From a bacterium (GTDB taxonomy: Bacteria; CAIWAD01), in contig JAUIFJ010000033.1 of assembly GCA_030429345.1 (NCBI GenBank), positions 1 through 34,930 on the forward strand: DNA of 34,930 bases. The letters are read 5' to 3'. Both the position numbers and the translations under genes were made by a program. The notes under the pieces are model-generated. The model saw only the letters and a program-made list of their open reading frames with translations. It was not told where the DNA came from and did no database searches. This document shows positions 18,114 through 25,760 of the stretch, piece by piece (the stretch's first letter is position 1; every line of letters starts with the position of its first letter).

Positions 18114-18137
18114 GGCGGGGCCCCGGAAGGCCCCGCC
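18114..18137. terminator. strong hairpin between TonB receptor and phytase genes
   Basis: GGCGGGGCC (18114-18122) and GGCCCCGCC (18129-18137) form a perfect 9-bp stem with a 6-nt loop. It lies 24 nt after the receptor stop and 24 nt before the phytase start. The minus strand continues ATTTGCC, so the T-run is weak. It may partially terminate transcription and lower phytase expression, or protect the receptor mRNA. Confidence 0.55.
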
Positions 18138-18160
18138 CCTTTGTGTTGCAGATCGAATGG

Positions 18161-20914
18161 CTACAGGTCGAACTTCATGCCCAGGCTCATGCGGCGGTCG
18201 TAGTGCTCCACCTGGGTTGTGCGATCCGAGTCGCCGGCATAGTAGCGCAGCGGCTGGTCCAGCAGGTTGTTGGCCTCCAGGAAGAAGCGCAGCTTCGGAC
18301 TGAAGGCCCAGGAGCCGTTGAAGTCCAGGTAGTGTGTCGCGTCGTAGTAGCGCTCGAGACCCGGCGTCAGGTCGACATCGTCCGGATCAAGATAGGCGGC
18401 GTTGAAATTGTAGGACAGTCCCAGCACCAGGCGCTCGTCCTGGTAGGTCAGCGAGGTGTTGAGGCTGTGAGGCGCCGCGCCGGGCAGTCCGTCCGGGTCG
18501 AGGCCCGCCTCGTCGAAGGCCGGATTGTCGACGCTGCTGGTGGTGAAGGTGTAGTTGGCGTAGGCGTTGAGGCGCTCGAAAAGGCCGGGCAGCATGTCCA
18601 GGCGACGCTGAATGGCGAACTCGAAACCGAAGAGTGTCGCCTCGGCCCCGTTGAGAGGCTGGATCACCTCGTAGTCGTTTGTCTCACCGCTGATGGTGAA
18701 GGACTCTTCCGTGCTCTGCACGTAGATGAAGTCCCGGATGAACTTCGAGAATACGCCGAAGCTGACGATTCCCACGTTGCTGTAGTAGCGCACGGCCATC
18801 AGGTCGATGTTCATCGAGGTGGTCGGCTCGAGGGCCTCGTTGCCGATCTCGACTTCCAGGTCCTCCTCGTTGAAGGCGCGGTAGGGCACCAGGTCGTAGT
18901 AGTTGGGGCGGGCCAGGGTGTTGGTGAAGGCGAAACGCAGCACGGTGCGCTCGTCGTAGTCCATGCGCAGGTGCAGGCCGGGCAGGACATTGAGATAGCT
19001 GTCCGTGCCTTCGCGCGCGGCCACCGAGTCGGCCTCGACGAAGTACTCGTTGCCCGTGTAGTCCACGTCGGTCATTTCCACGCGCAAGCCGGCGATCATC
19101 GAAAGGCGGTCGTTCAGCGCCTTCTCGTACTGGCCGTAGAAGGCGGTCACGGTTTCCGTGGCCTCGTAGTTGGCCGCGGCGTATTCCTCTTTCAGGTCCG
19201 TCGCATCGAAGAGGCTCGAGTTGCGCAGGTTCAGGCCGCCCAGGTATTCGGGAGTGGCGAAGTAGCCCGCGGCGTAGTCGCCGGCCAGGAAATCGCTGTC
19301 GCTCATGTCCTCCGTGGACACATCCTGCAGGCTGTTAGGCTCGTTGATGAACTCGTACTCGGTGAAGTCGTTGTCGCGCTCCTTGTCCTTGGTCTTGTAG
19401 CGCAGGCCGAACTTGAGGTGGCTGGGCCGCGCGCCGCTCTCGAAGGGCAGGCGCAGGTCGGCGTGCAGGTTCATGTCGCGTTCTTCGGTGAACTGGTTCT
19501 CTTCGGTGATCTCGCGCAGCTCATAGGCGCTGCGGTCGTTGTAGACGGTGAAATGCGGCTCCTCCAGGTCGGAGGTGTTGACCGTGACCGGGATGTCCTC
19601 AAGGCGCCATTCGATGTAGCGCTCATCGGGACGCTCTTCGGAGGCCTCGGCCATCGAGATGCCCCAGTCCACTTCCCAGGCGTTCTCGAAGAGGTGGTCG
19701 CCGCCCAGGCCGATGGTTGTCACACGCTGGTCTTCCAGGCGGCGGTTGTCAATGCGGTCGTCGTTGCTGCCGCCCTTGGTCTGGCGGCGGATCTCCGCCT
19801 CCTGCACCACTCCGCTGCCGTCCGGCTGATCATCCAGCTTATAGCGCAGGCGGAAACGGTTCTCCCAGTCGTCGCGGTGGTTGTACATGGTCTGGGCGAA
19901 GAGCGTGTGACCCGGCGCCAGGCGATAGTCGAAGGCCGCGGCGATGCTGCGGCGGATGCGCTGCACGTCATAGGTGCGCACATCCCATTCCTCGATGAAA
20001 TGACTGCCATCGTCGGCGGTGTCCCAGGCGCCCTCGCTGTTGTGCGAGCCCATGTGGTGGTCGAAGTAGCTGCCCGAGAGCACGACGCCCAGCCGGCCGT
20101 CATTGAAACGGTCGGCGGCGACGAAGCTGCCGTTGAGCATGGCCTTTTCGGAAAGGAAGTTGTAGCCGCTGCCCAGGGTGCCCGTGATGCGTCGGCCGGC
20201 GGGAGCCGAGCGTGTGACAAGGTTGATCGCTCCGCCAATGGCGTCGCCCTCCATGTCCGGCGTGACCGCCTTGTTGACCTCGATGGTCTGCACCATGTCC
20301 GAGGGCACCAGGTCCAGCTGCACGGCGCGAACTTCGCCCTCGGCGGAGGGGATGCGCTGGCCGTTGATCATCACGCTGTTGAGCCTGGGCTCCGTGCCGC
20401 GCACGTTGGCGAAACGGGCCTCGCCCTGGTCGTAGTTGACGGTGATCGCCGGAATGCGCTTCAGCGCGTCGCCCACGTTGGCGTCCGGGAAGCGGCCCAC
20501 CTGGTCCGAGCTGACGATGTTGCTGATGTTGGCCTTGTGGCGCTGCACGCTCAGGGAGCGGGCCTGGCCCTTCAGCTGGTCGCCGACGACCACCAGCTCC
20601 TCGCCGGCCACTCGGGCCGCTTCCAGTTCCAGGCTGAGCTCGACAATGCCGCGGTCGGGAAGGGTGATCTCGATCTCCTTGTCGCGGTAGCCCAGGTAGC
20701 TGGCCTTCAGGCTGTACGTGCCGCCGGGCACGCCCGTCAGGGTGTATTCTCCGTCCAGCCCCGTGGCGGCGCCCAACCCGGTGCCTTCGAGCACCAGGTT
20801 GCTGCCCGCCAGCAGGCGACCGTTCTCGCCGCTGACCGTGCCGCGCAGTCCGCCGGCCAGGGCATCCAGGGCCAGCATGGCGCCCAGGGCGCAAACTCCT
20901 GTCCATCGCTTCAT
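18161..20914 (-). CDS. TonB-dependent outer-membrane receptor (TIGR01782-like)
   Basis: This is 917 aa. ATG 20914 is preferred over an in-frame TTG at 20917 because GGAGG lies 5 nt upstream of the ATG. A signal peptide (MKRWTGVCALGAMLALDALA) is followed by a carboxypeptidase-regulatory-like domain (about 22-105: GLDGEYTLTGVPGGTYSLKA). The plug domain (about 125-240) shows VSSDQVGRFPDANVGDALKR and VRGTEPRLNSVMINGQRIPS, hallmarks of the Xanthomonas/Caulobacter TonB-receptor class. The rest is a 22-strand-type barrel with FTNTLARPNYYDLVPYR and a C-terminal RMSLGMKFDL strand. It imports a ligand across the outer membrane with TonB energy. The next gene is a phytase-like lipoprotein, which suggests a phytate or phosphorylated substrate. 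It is divergent from the HDOD gene. Confidence 0.93.
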   Translation of the reverse strand: MKRWTGVCALGAMLALDALAGGLRGTVSGENGRLLAGSNLVLEGTGLGAATGLDGEYTLTGVPGGTYSLKASYLGYRDKEIEITLPDRGIVELSLELEAARVAGEELVVVGDQLKGQARSLSVQRHKANISNIVSSDQVGRFPDANVGDALKRIPAITVNYDQGEARFANVRGTEPRLNSVMINGQRIPSAEGEVRAVQLDLVPSDMVQTIEVNKAVTPDMEGDAIGGAINLVTRSAPAGRRITGTLGSGYNFLSEKAMLNGSFVAADRFNDGRLGVVLSGSYFDHHMGSHNSEGAWDTADDGSHFIEEWDVRTYDVQRIRRSIAAAFDYRLAPGHTLFAQTMYNHRDDWENRFRLRYKLDDQPDGSGVVQEAEIRRQTKGGSNDDRIDNRRLEDQRVTTIGLGGDHLFENAWEVDWGISMAEASEERPDERYIEWRLEDIPVTVNTSDLEEPHFTVYNDRSAYELREITEENQFTEERDMNLHADLRLPFESGARPSHLKFGLRYKTKDKERDNDFTEYEFINEPNSLQDVSTEDMSDSDFLAGDYAAGYFATPEYLGGLNLRNSSLFDATDLKEEYAAANYEATETVTAFYGQYEKALNDRLSMIAGLRVEMTDVDYTGNEYFVEADSVAAREGTDSYLNVLPGLHLRMDYDERTVLRFAFTNTLARPNYYDLVPYRAFNEEDLEVEIGNEALEPTTSMNIDLMAVRYYSNVGIVSFGVFSKFIRDFIYVQSTEESFTISGETNDYEVIQPLNGAEATLFGFEFAIQRRLDMLPGLFERLNAYANYTFTTSSVDNPAFDEAGLDPDGLPGAAPHSLNTSLTYQDERLVLGLSYNFNAAYLDPDDVDLTPGLERYYDATHYLDFNGSWAFSPKLRFFLEANNLLDQPLRYYAGDSDRTTQVEHYDRRMSLGMKFDL

Positions 20915-21090
20915 CAAAACCTCCGCCTGTATTGTTGTGGTTCACCTTGGGATCAACTGGCAGGAAAACATGTGGCAGAGGCGTTTCGATTGCGTGAGAA
21001 CGGCGTGATCTGCAAGTTAGAGACCCACCCCGCGGCTAAGCCAGGGCGAATAATGTTTGTGATACATCTACGCTTTTGATAGAGCAGGGG

Positions 21091-21948
21091 ATGCTGAAGC
21101 ATAGCACGGCGGAAAGCGTGGCCCACGGCATCCAGGAGCTGGCAAGCCTTCCAGCGCTGCATGCGAAACTGCTCAACCTGCTGTCCGATCCGGGAACAAG
21201 CCTGATCGACCTGGCGCCCCTGATCAACACGGACACCTCGTTGGCGGCGAGGCTGCTGAGGGTCAGCAACAGCAGCTTCTACGGGCGTTCGGGGCGTATC
21301 ACGACCGTGGTCGACGCCCTCAAGATGCTCGGCGTGATCCAGGTGCGCAGCATTGTCGTGTCGACAGGCATTCTTGCCGCCTTCGACAAGCTGCCGCAGG
21401 ACCTGCTCAACATGAAGGCGTTCTGGTTCCATTCGGCGCTGACGGGCTTCATTGCCAAAGACCTGGCGATCCTGCTGCACATGCCGCATCCGGACGAGGC
21501 GCACACGGCGGGACTGCTGCACGATATCGGCCGCCTGGCGATCGTGGTCCTGGAACCTGTCGAGTACCACAAGCTCTTGCTCTTCGCGCGCAGCTCGGGC
21601 GCCTGGCTGACCAGGCTCGAGAACCAGCACCTCGGCTTCACCCATTGCCGCGTCGGCGCGATCCTGCTGCAGTCGTGGGGCCTGCCCCTGGACCTGGTCC
21701 AGGTGGCCGAGTATCACCACGCTCCGCGCATTCACGGGAACAAGAACCGCCTGGTCTGGCTGGTGCACCTGGCGGATGCGATGGCCCACGCCCTGGAAGT
21801 CGGCAACAGCGGCGAGCCCCGTGTGCCCCCCTTCGAGGGCGAAGCCTGGAGCGAGCTGAACCTGCCGGGCGACGAGCTGAATACCGTGCTGACCAACGCG
21901 GAGACCAACGCCACCGAATTCCTGGAAGTGCTGGTGAACGACAGCTGA
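21091..21948 (+). CDS. HDOD domain-containing signalling protein
   Basis: This is 285 aa. ATG 21091 is preferred over the in-frame TTG at 21076 because of the purine-rich AGAGCAGGGG before it. The single HDOD domain spans nearly the whole protein: LASLPALHAKLLNLLSDPGT, LINTDTSLAARLLRVSNSSF, AGLLHDIGRLAIVVLEP and VAEYHHAPR. The family is related to HD phosphohydrolases and is used in regulation and signal transduction; here the HD pair is retained in LLHDIGRL. No GGDEF, EAL or receiver domain is fused. It is a stand-alone gene between divergent and downstream neighbours. Confidence 0.92.
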   Translation: MLKHSTAESVAHGIQELASLPALHAKLLNLLSDPGTSLIDLAPLINTDTSLAARLLRVSNSSFYGRSGRITTVVDALKMLGVIQVRSIVVSTGILAAFDKLPQDLLNMKAFWFHSALTGFIAKDLAILLHMPHPDEAHTAGLLHDIGRLAIVVLEPVEYHKLLLFARSSGAWLTRLENQHLGFTHCRVGAILLQSWGLPLDLVQVAEYHHAPRIHGNKNRLVWLVHLADAMAHALEVGNSGEPRVPPFEGEAWSELNLPGDELNTVLTNAETNATEFLEVLVNDS

Positions 21949-22268
21949 ATCCCGGGGAGCAGGAAGAGCGATGCATATAGTGTTCAGCACGGTTATCTGC
22001 TTGCTCGTCGACTGTCCCATGGAAGCGAATCCGGCAGACCGCCCCTTGCATGATCTGAAAGAAGCAGCCCATCCAGGAGCACTTCGCCTGGCTGCACTCG
22101 AGGAGCCTGGAGGAATGCGAAGACCTGCTTCAGGCGCACTCCGATTGCCTGAGGAGGAAAGAGTCCCGGACCTGAGAGAAATCGCGCTCCCCTTTCGGTT
22201 CTTGTCCCGCGCCTCGTGCTACCCTAGCTTTGGCTGAAACGCCGCCACTCGAACAGCCAGGATTCCGC
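21949..22268 (+). other. intergenic stretch with a possible decayed small reading frame
   Basis: No intact gene is called in these 320 nt. An 88-codon frame (21971-22237) has AGGAAGAG before its ATG, but its third positions are AT-rich over the second half. A different frame, 22059-22172 (38 codons after a TGA at 22056), has strongly GC-rich third positions and protein-like content (IQEHFAWLHSRSLEECEDLL) but lacks a start codon. It may be the remnant of a small gene. Confidence 0.3.
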
Positions 22269-24413
22269 ATGTCTTCCCAGATCCCCTTTCGCCCCTGCCG
22301 ACAGAGCCTTGGCCTGTTCCTGCTCGTGCTGCTAGCGGCGGCCTCTGCCGCGAGCGCCCAGCGCCTGTCCCTGGACGATAAGAGCCGGGAGGCTGTTGCA
22401 AGCGGCATTCTCCTGGACCTGGCCACGGATCTTGCCGGCGCCGGGCACTATGACGGGCTGCAGGAGGCGGTGCCTTTGAGCGCATCGGCTTTCCGGCAGC
22501 TGCTTTTCCAGGTGAATCACGCACGCGTGGACGGACCCGCCTTTCCCCGGGCGGCCCGCTTGCGCGAATTGGCGCGCGAGGGCAAGGACCGGGGAGTGAT
22601 TCCCCTGGCCCTGCTGGATCTCGAAGTCCAGCGCGTGCGGGAGTCGGCGCTGCAGGAGGGCACGGTCCTGCTCGAGGAGCAGCGCCTGCAGATCGAGGAT
22701 CCTTCCGCTCTGGAGAAGCAGCGGCTGTTTGCCGCCGCGGCTCTGCTGGAGGAGACCTATCGGGGGTCCGCCGTCGACTTCGCCCTGCCCGAAGGGGAAG
22801 GCTGGATCACGAACCGCCCCGAGCCGCCCCTGAAGCTGGAATGGGATTTCGACGACGGCAGCGGCTTCGTGTCACACCAGGCCGGCGAAAAAGTCCGTGT
22901 GCGCTACCGGGAAACGGGCGAGAAGATCCTTCGCCTGCGCACCACCTGGGCCGACGGCGATGTGCGTGTGACGCGCCTCCGTTTCACGGTGCAGCGCATG
23001 GATACGCCCTCGCCGACCGCGGTCTGGGACCTGGTGGCGGAAGAATCCTATGCCGGCGCCGTCGCCGCGGGAAACGCCTACCTCTACCTGGCGCCCGGTC
23101 ACACGCAGCTGACCCGCCCGGTCGTGCTCTGTGAAGGCTTCGACATGGACAACACCATGGACTGGGAAGAGCTCTACGAGCTGGGCAACCAGCAGGACCT
23201 GGTCGAGATCCTGCGCCAGCTGGGCTTCGATTCGGTGGTGCTCAACTTCGACGAATCCACCGACTACATCCAGCGCAACGGCCTGCTGCTGGCCACCCTG
23301 CTGCAGCAGATCGACGCCGTGATTCCCGCCGGGGAGGACTATCCCCTGATCGGGGCCAGCATGGGCGGGCTTGTCTCACGCTATGCCCTGGCCTGGATGG
23401 AGCAGCAGGGAATGGATCACCGCGTGCGCACCTTTGTCTCCTTCGATTCGCCGCAGACCGGGGCAAACATTCCCCTGGGCATGCAGTACTGGCTGGGCTT
23501 CTTCGCTTCCGAGGCGGAGGAGGCGGCCTATTTCATTTCCCGCCTGCAGACGCCGGCGGCCCGGCAGATGCTGCTGGCCCTGGCCGGGAATCCGCCGAAC
23601 CCGAATCCCGGGGCGCACCCCCTGCGTGCTACACTGCTCGGCGAACTGGACGCGCTGGGCGGCTATCCTGCCCTTCCGCGCCTCGTGGCCGTGGCCAACG
23701 GCAGCGGCAGCGGCCTGGACCAGGGCTTCGCCGCCGGCGCGCAGATCATCCGCTGGGAGTACCGCAGCCTCTTCATTGACATTGACGGCAATGCCTGGAG
23801 CCTGGCGGACAACGCGTCGCAGACGATTTTCCGCGGCGAGATCAACCTGATCTGGCCCCTGCCGGATACGGACCAGACCGTCAGCATCAACGGCGCGCCG
23901 CCCTGGGACAATGCTCCCGGCGGCCTGCGCGGCTCGATGGGCGACCTGGACGCCAGCGCCGTGCCCTACGGCGATGTGATCGCCCTGCACGAGAACCACT
24001 GTTTCATTCCCACCACCAGCGCGCTGGGCCTCGATTCCGGCGAGCCCTTCCGCCCCATCGAGGGAGCAACGGATGTGTATACGCTGACGCCCTTCGACTC
24101 GCTGTATTACCCGACAGGCCTCAACCAGGAGCACGTGGAGATCACGGAAGAGTCCCTGTGGTGGTTCCTCGGAGAGATCGTTCCCGAGCTGCCCGCCCCG
24201 CAGCTGGCCATCGAGCGGACGGAAGAAGGCCTGCAGCTGAGCTGGACCGCGGTGCCCGCGGCGCGCAGCTACCGCGTCGAGCAGACGATGGATCCCTCGA
24301 GCTGGCCGGCGACCTTCCTGAGCACGGAAGCGCTGAGCCTGCAGCTGGACGAGGAGCAGGCGCGGGGCTTCTTCCGTGTGACCGCCTCGCTGGACCCGGT
24401 GGCGGGGCGCTGA
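22269..24413 (+). CDS. secreted alpha/beta-hydrolase (lipase-like) with PKD-like domain
   Basis: This is 714 aa. ATG 22269 is chosen for AGGA 8 nt upstream and a signal peptide (residues about 1-30, ending AASAASAQ). A helical region is followed by a PKD-like domain (about 190-245: LKLEWDFDDGSGFVSHQAGE). The hydrolase fold begins near residue 275: PVVLCEGFDMDNTMDW, then the nucleophile elbow GASMGG with Ser364, FVSFDSPQTGANIPLG for the acid region, and ENHCFIPTTSAL near residue 580 with a probable catalytic His. A short FN3-like segment (LQLSWTAVPAARSYRV) ends the protein. Unlike the other secreted proteins here there is no NPFNP sorting module, so it may stay periplasmic or use another route. 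Substrate is unknown; esters or lipids are likely. Confidence 0.85.
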   Translation: MSSQIPFRPCRQSLGLFLLVLLAAASAASAQRLSLDDKSREAVASGILLDLATDLAGAGHYDGLQEAVPLSASAFRQLLFQVNHARVDGPAFPRAARLRELAREGKDRGVIPLALLDLEVQRVRESALQEGTVLLEEQRLQIEDPSALEKQRLFAAAALLEETYRGSAVDFALPEGEGWITNRPEPPLKLEWDFDDGSGFVSHQAGEKVRVRYRETGEKILRLRTTWADGDVRVTRLRFTVQRMDTPSPTAVWDLVAEESYAGAVAAGNAYLYLAPGHTQLTRPVVLCEGFDMDNTMDWEELYELGNQQDLVEILRQLGFDSVVLNFDESTDYIQRNGLLLATLLQQIDAVIPAGEDYPLIGASMGGLVSRYALAWMEQQGMDHRVRTFVSFDSPQTGANIPLGMQYWLGFFASEAEEAAYFISRLQTPAARQMLLALAGNPPNPNPGAHPLRATLLGELDALGGYPALPRLVAVANGSGSGLDQGFAAGAQIIRWEYRSLFIDIDGNAWSLADNASQTIFRGEINLIWPLPDTDQTVSINGAPPWDNAPGGLRGSMGDLDASAVPYGDVIALHENHCFIPTTSALGLDSGEPFRPIEGATDVYTLTPFDSLYYPTGLNQEHVEITEESLWWFLGEIVPELPAPQLAIERTEEGLQLSWTAVPAARSYRVEQTMDPSSWPATFLSTEALSLQLDEEQARGFFRVTASLDPVAGR

Positions 24414-24505
24414 CAGGCGGCAGCCCGGGGCGCGGAAGCTCAGGTAGGGCTCCTGCTCCCCCCCCGATGCGATTTCAGCTGTGCGGGGCTGTTGTGCCCT
24501 GGCAT

Positions 24506-24533
24506 CTTAGATGATATGGGCTTATCATCTAAG
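24506..24533. promoter_or_regulatory. perfect 11-bp inverted repeat, likely metal-regulator operator of the zinc operon
   Basis: CTTAGATGATA (24506-24516) and TATCATCTAAG (24523-24533) are perfectly complementary with a 6-nt spacer TGGGCT. The repeat is AT-rich in a GC-rich genome and ends 2 nt before the first start codon of the zinc-uptake operon. A dimeric metalloregulator (Fur/Zur or ArsR/SmtB-like) is the natural candidate, though the sequence does not match the classical Zur or Fur boxes. TATCAT (24523-24528) inside the right arm could be a -10 box, which would place transcription start at or next to the ATG. Confidence 0.65.
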
Positions 24534-24535
24534 TC

Positions 24536-24850
24536 ATGCGACTGAGGCTGGACAAGAAATGGCACCTGCTGCTGCTGTTCTACTACATGGGCCTGGTGGG
24601 GACGCTCGATCTGCACCACACCCATGGAGTGGATGCCTGCTGCGCCGATGCCCAGGAACTGGCGGGTACTGAGGATCCCTGTCCGGTCCTGCTCCTGCAG
24701 GCGGGCCTGGGAGACGAAGCCCTGCTTCGACCGCAACCGCTCCTGCCGGAACTCGTCGTCGTGTCGCACCCGCGCCGAATCCCGGCACCTCATTCCACCG
24801 CGCCGATTCTCCATTCCGGCAGAGCGCCACCTGCCCCTACCTTCCATTAG
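24536..24850 (+). CDS. small His/Cys-containing envelope protein heading the zinc operon
   Basis: This is 104 aa. The N-terminal MRLRLDKKWHLLLLFYYMGLV is a signal or anchor sequence. It is followed by LHHTHGVDACC and by CPVLLLQAGLG, then a Pro-rich tail ending HSGRAPPAPTFH. The layout (signal, metal-ligand cluster, CPxxLLQA, RAPPA tail) recalls short DUF2946-like or similar small proteins found next to metal-transport genes. High third-position GC supports coding. No ribosome site precedes the ATG because the inverted repeat occupies that place, so a leaderless or structured start is possible. It probably binds metal in the envelope. The exact family was not identified. Confidence 0.7.
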   Translation: MRLRLDKKWHLLLLFYYMGLVGTLDLHHTHGVDACCADAQELAGTEDPCPVLLLQAGLGDEALLRPQPLLPELVVVSHPRRIPAPHSTAPILHSGRAPPAPTFH

Positions 24851-24944
24851 AGGTTGGGTGAGTCCCGCATTTCCTCCTGGAAGGCAGGAAATCGGGAAGG
24901 CAGCGCGTGCTGCGTGGTTTCTGAATCGAATGAGGACTCTTGGA

Positions 24945-25760
24945 ATGAATCGCTTTTTTCGCGGCAGGCTTCTGCCGCTGACCCTTCTTCTGGCGGGAGC
25001 CCTGTTTGTCTCCTGCGACGATGACGACAATCCCGCCTCCGAACATGGCGAGCACCTGGACGCCATCGGTGTGGCCCTGGTGATGGCGGGGGACACCCTG
25101 GTCAAGGCCGAGGGCACGACGGTATCCGGCGAGCTCGAGGTGCACGAAGGCGAGACCCTTGGGCCGCTGCTGGTGCATTTCCTGAGCGACGAGGGCGAAT
25201 GGTTCCGTCCCGACGCGGACGCGGGCAGCGAGTACAGCCTGGATGTCGACGCCAATGGCCTGGTCGTCCATGTGGACGTGAATGCGGCCGACTGGTCCTT
25301 CACGGTCGAGGGCGAGGAAGAGGCGGAAACCGTGCTGGTGATCCACATCCTGCACGAGGACCACGCGGACTACACCAGTCCCGAGCTGCCGCTGCATGTG
25401 CATCACACGGAAGGCGCGCACGGCGAGCCTGTTGGCATGCGCCTGCTGGATGCCGATTCGACGATCGTGCTCGAGACCTTCGCCGACCAGTCGGTCTCCG
25501 GCGAGCTGGAAGTCCCCCTGGGCACGACCGTGATGCTCGAAGCCTGGTTCGTCGACGACGAGGGCGTCGTCTTCCAGCCCGAGGACGACCACAGCCTGGG
25601 CGTCACCGAAGAGACCGGCGGCATCCTGGGGATCACGGTCACTGGCTGGAACCTCGACCTGGAAGGGCTGTCGGCAGGGCACGAGCACCTGGTCTTCGAT
25701 GTGCTCCACGGCGGGCATTCCCATTTCACCAGTCCGGAAGTTCATGTCGACGTGGACTAG
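24945..25760 (+). CDS. His/Asp-rich two-repeat lipoprotein of the zinc operon
   Basis: This is 271 aa. ATG 24945 is chosen over ATG 24930 because GAGGA lies 9 nt before it and the signal is cleaner: MNRFFRGRLLPLTLLLAGAL then the lipobox-like FVSC. After the Cys come DDDDNP and an acidic linker with EHGEH. Two tandem repeats of about 110 residues follow: VHFLSDEGEWFRPD ... ILHEDHADYTSPELPLHVHH and AWFVDDEGVVFQPEDDHSLG ... VLHGGHSHFTSPEVHVDV. Each ends in a His-rich strand plus (Y/F)TSPE. It is probably a metal-binding surface or periplasmic lipoprotein that passes zinc to or from the receptor encoded next, whose gene overlaps its end by 17 nt. No family name was recognised. Confidence 0.82.
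   Translation: MNRFFRGRLLPLTLLLAGALFVSCDDDDNPASEHGEHLDAIGVALVMAGDTLVKAEGTTVSGELEVHEGETLGPLLVHFLSDEGEWFRPDADAGSEYSLDVDANGLVVHVDVNAADWSFTVEGEEEAETVLVIHILHEDHADYTSPELPLHVHHTEGAHGEPVGMRLLDADSTIVLETFADQSVSGELEVPLGTTVMLEAWFVDDEGVVFQPEDDHSLGVTEETGGILGITVTGWNLDLEGLSAGHEHLVFDVLHGGHSHFTSPEVHVDVD

Noticed and set aside
17693-21079. A 1128-codon plus-strand open frame
   Set aside because: Antisense to the TonB receptor and phytase genes, which have full family motifs and ribosome sites; the plus frame shows only low-complexity Val/Ala/Gly-rich sequence.
24624-24944. In-frame upstream extension of the His-rich lipoprotein
   Set aside because: The extension overlaps the small His/Cys gene in another frame, is Arg/Pro/Ser-rich shadow sequence, and would bury the lipoprotein signal.
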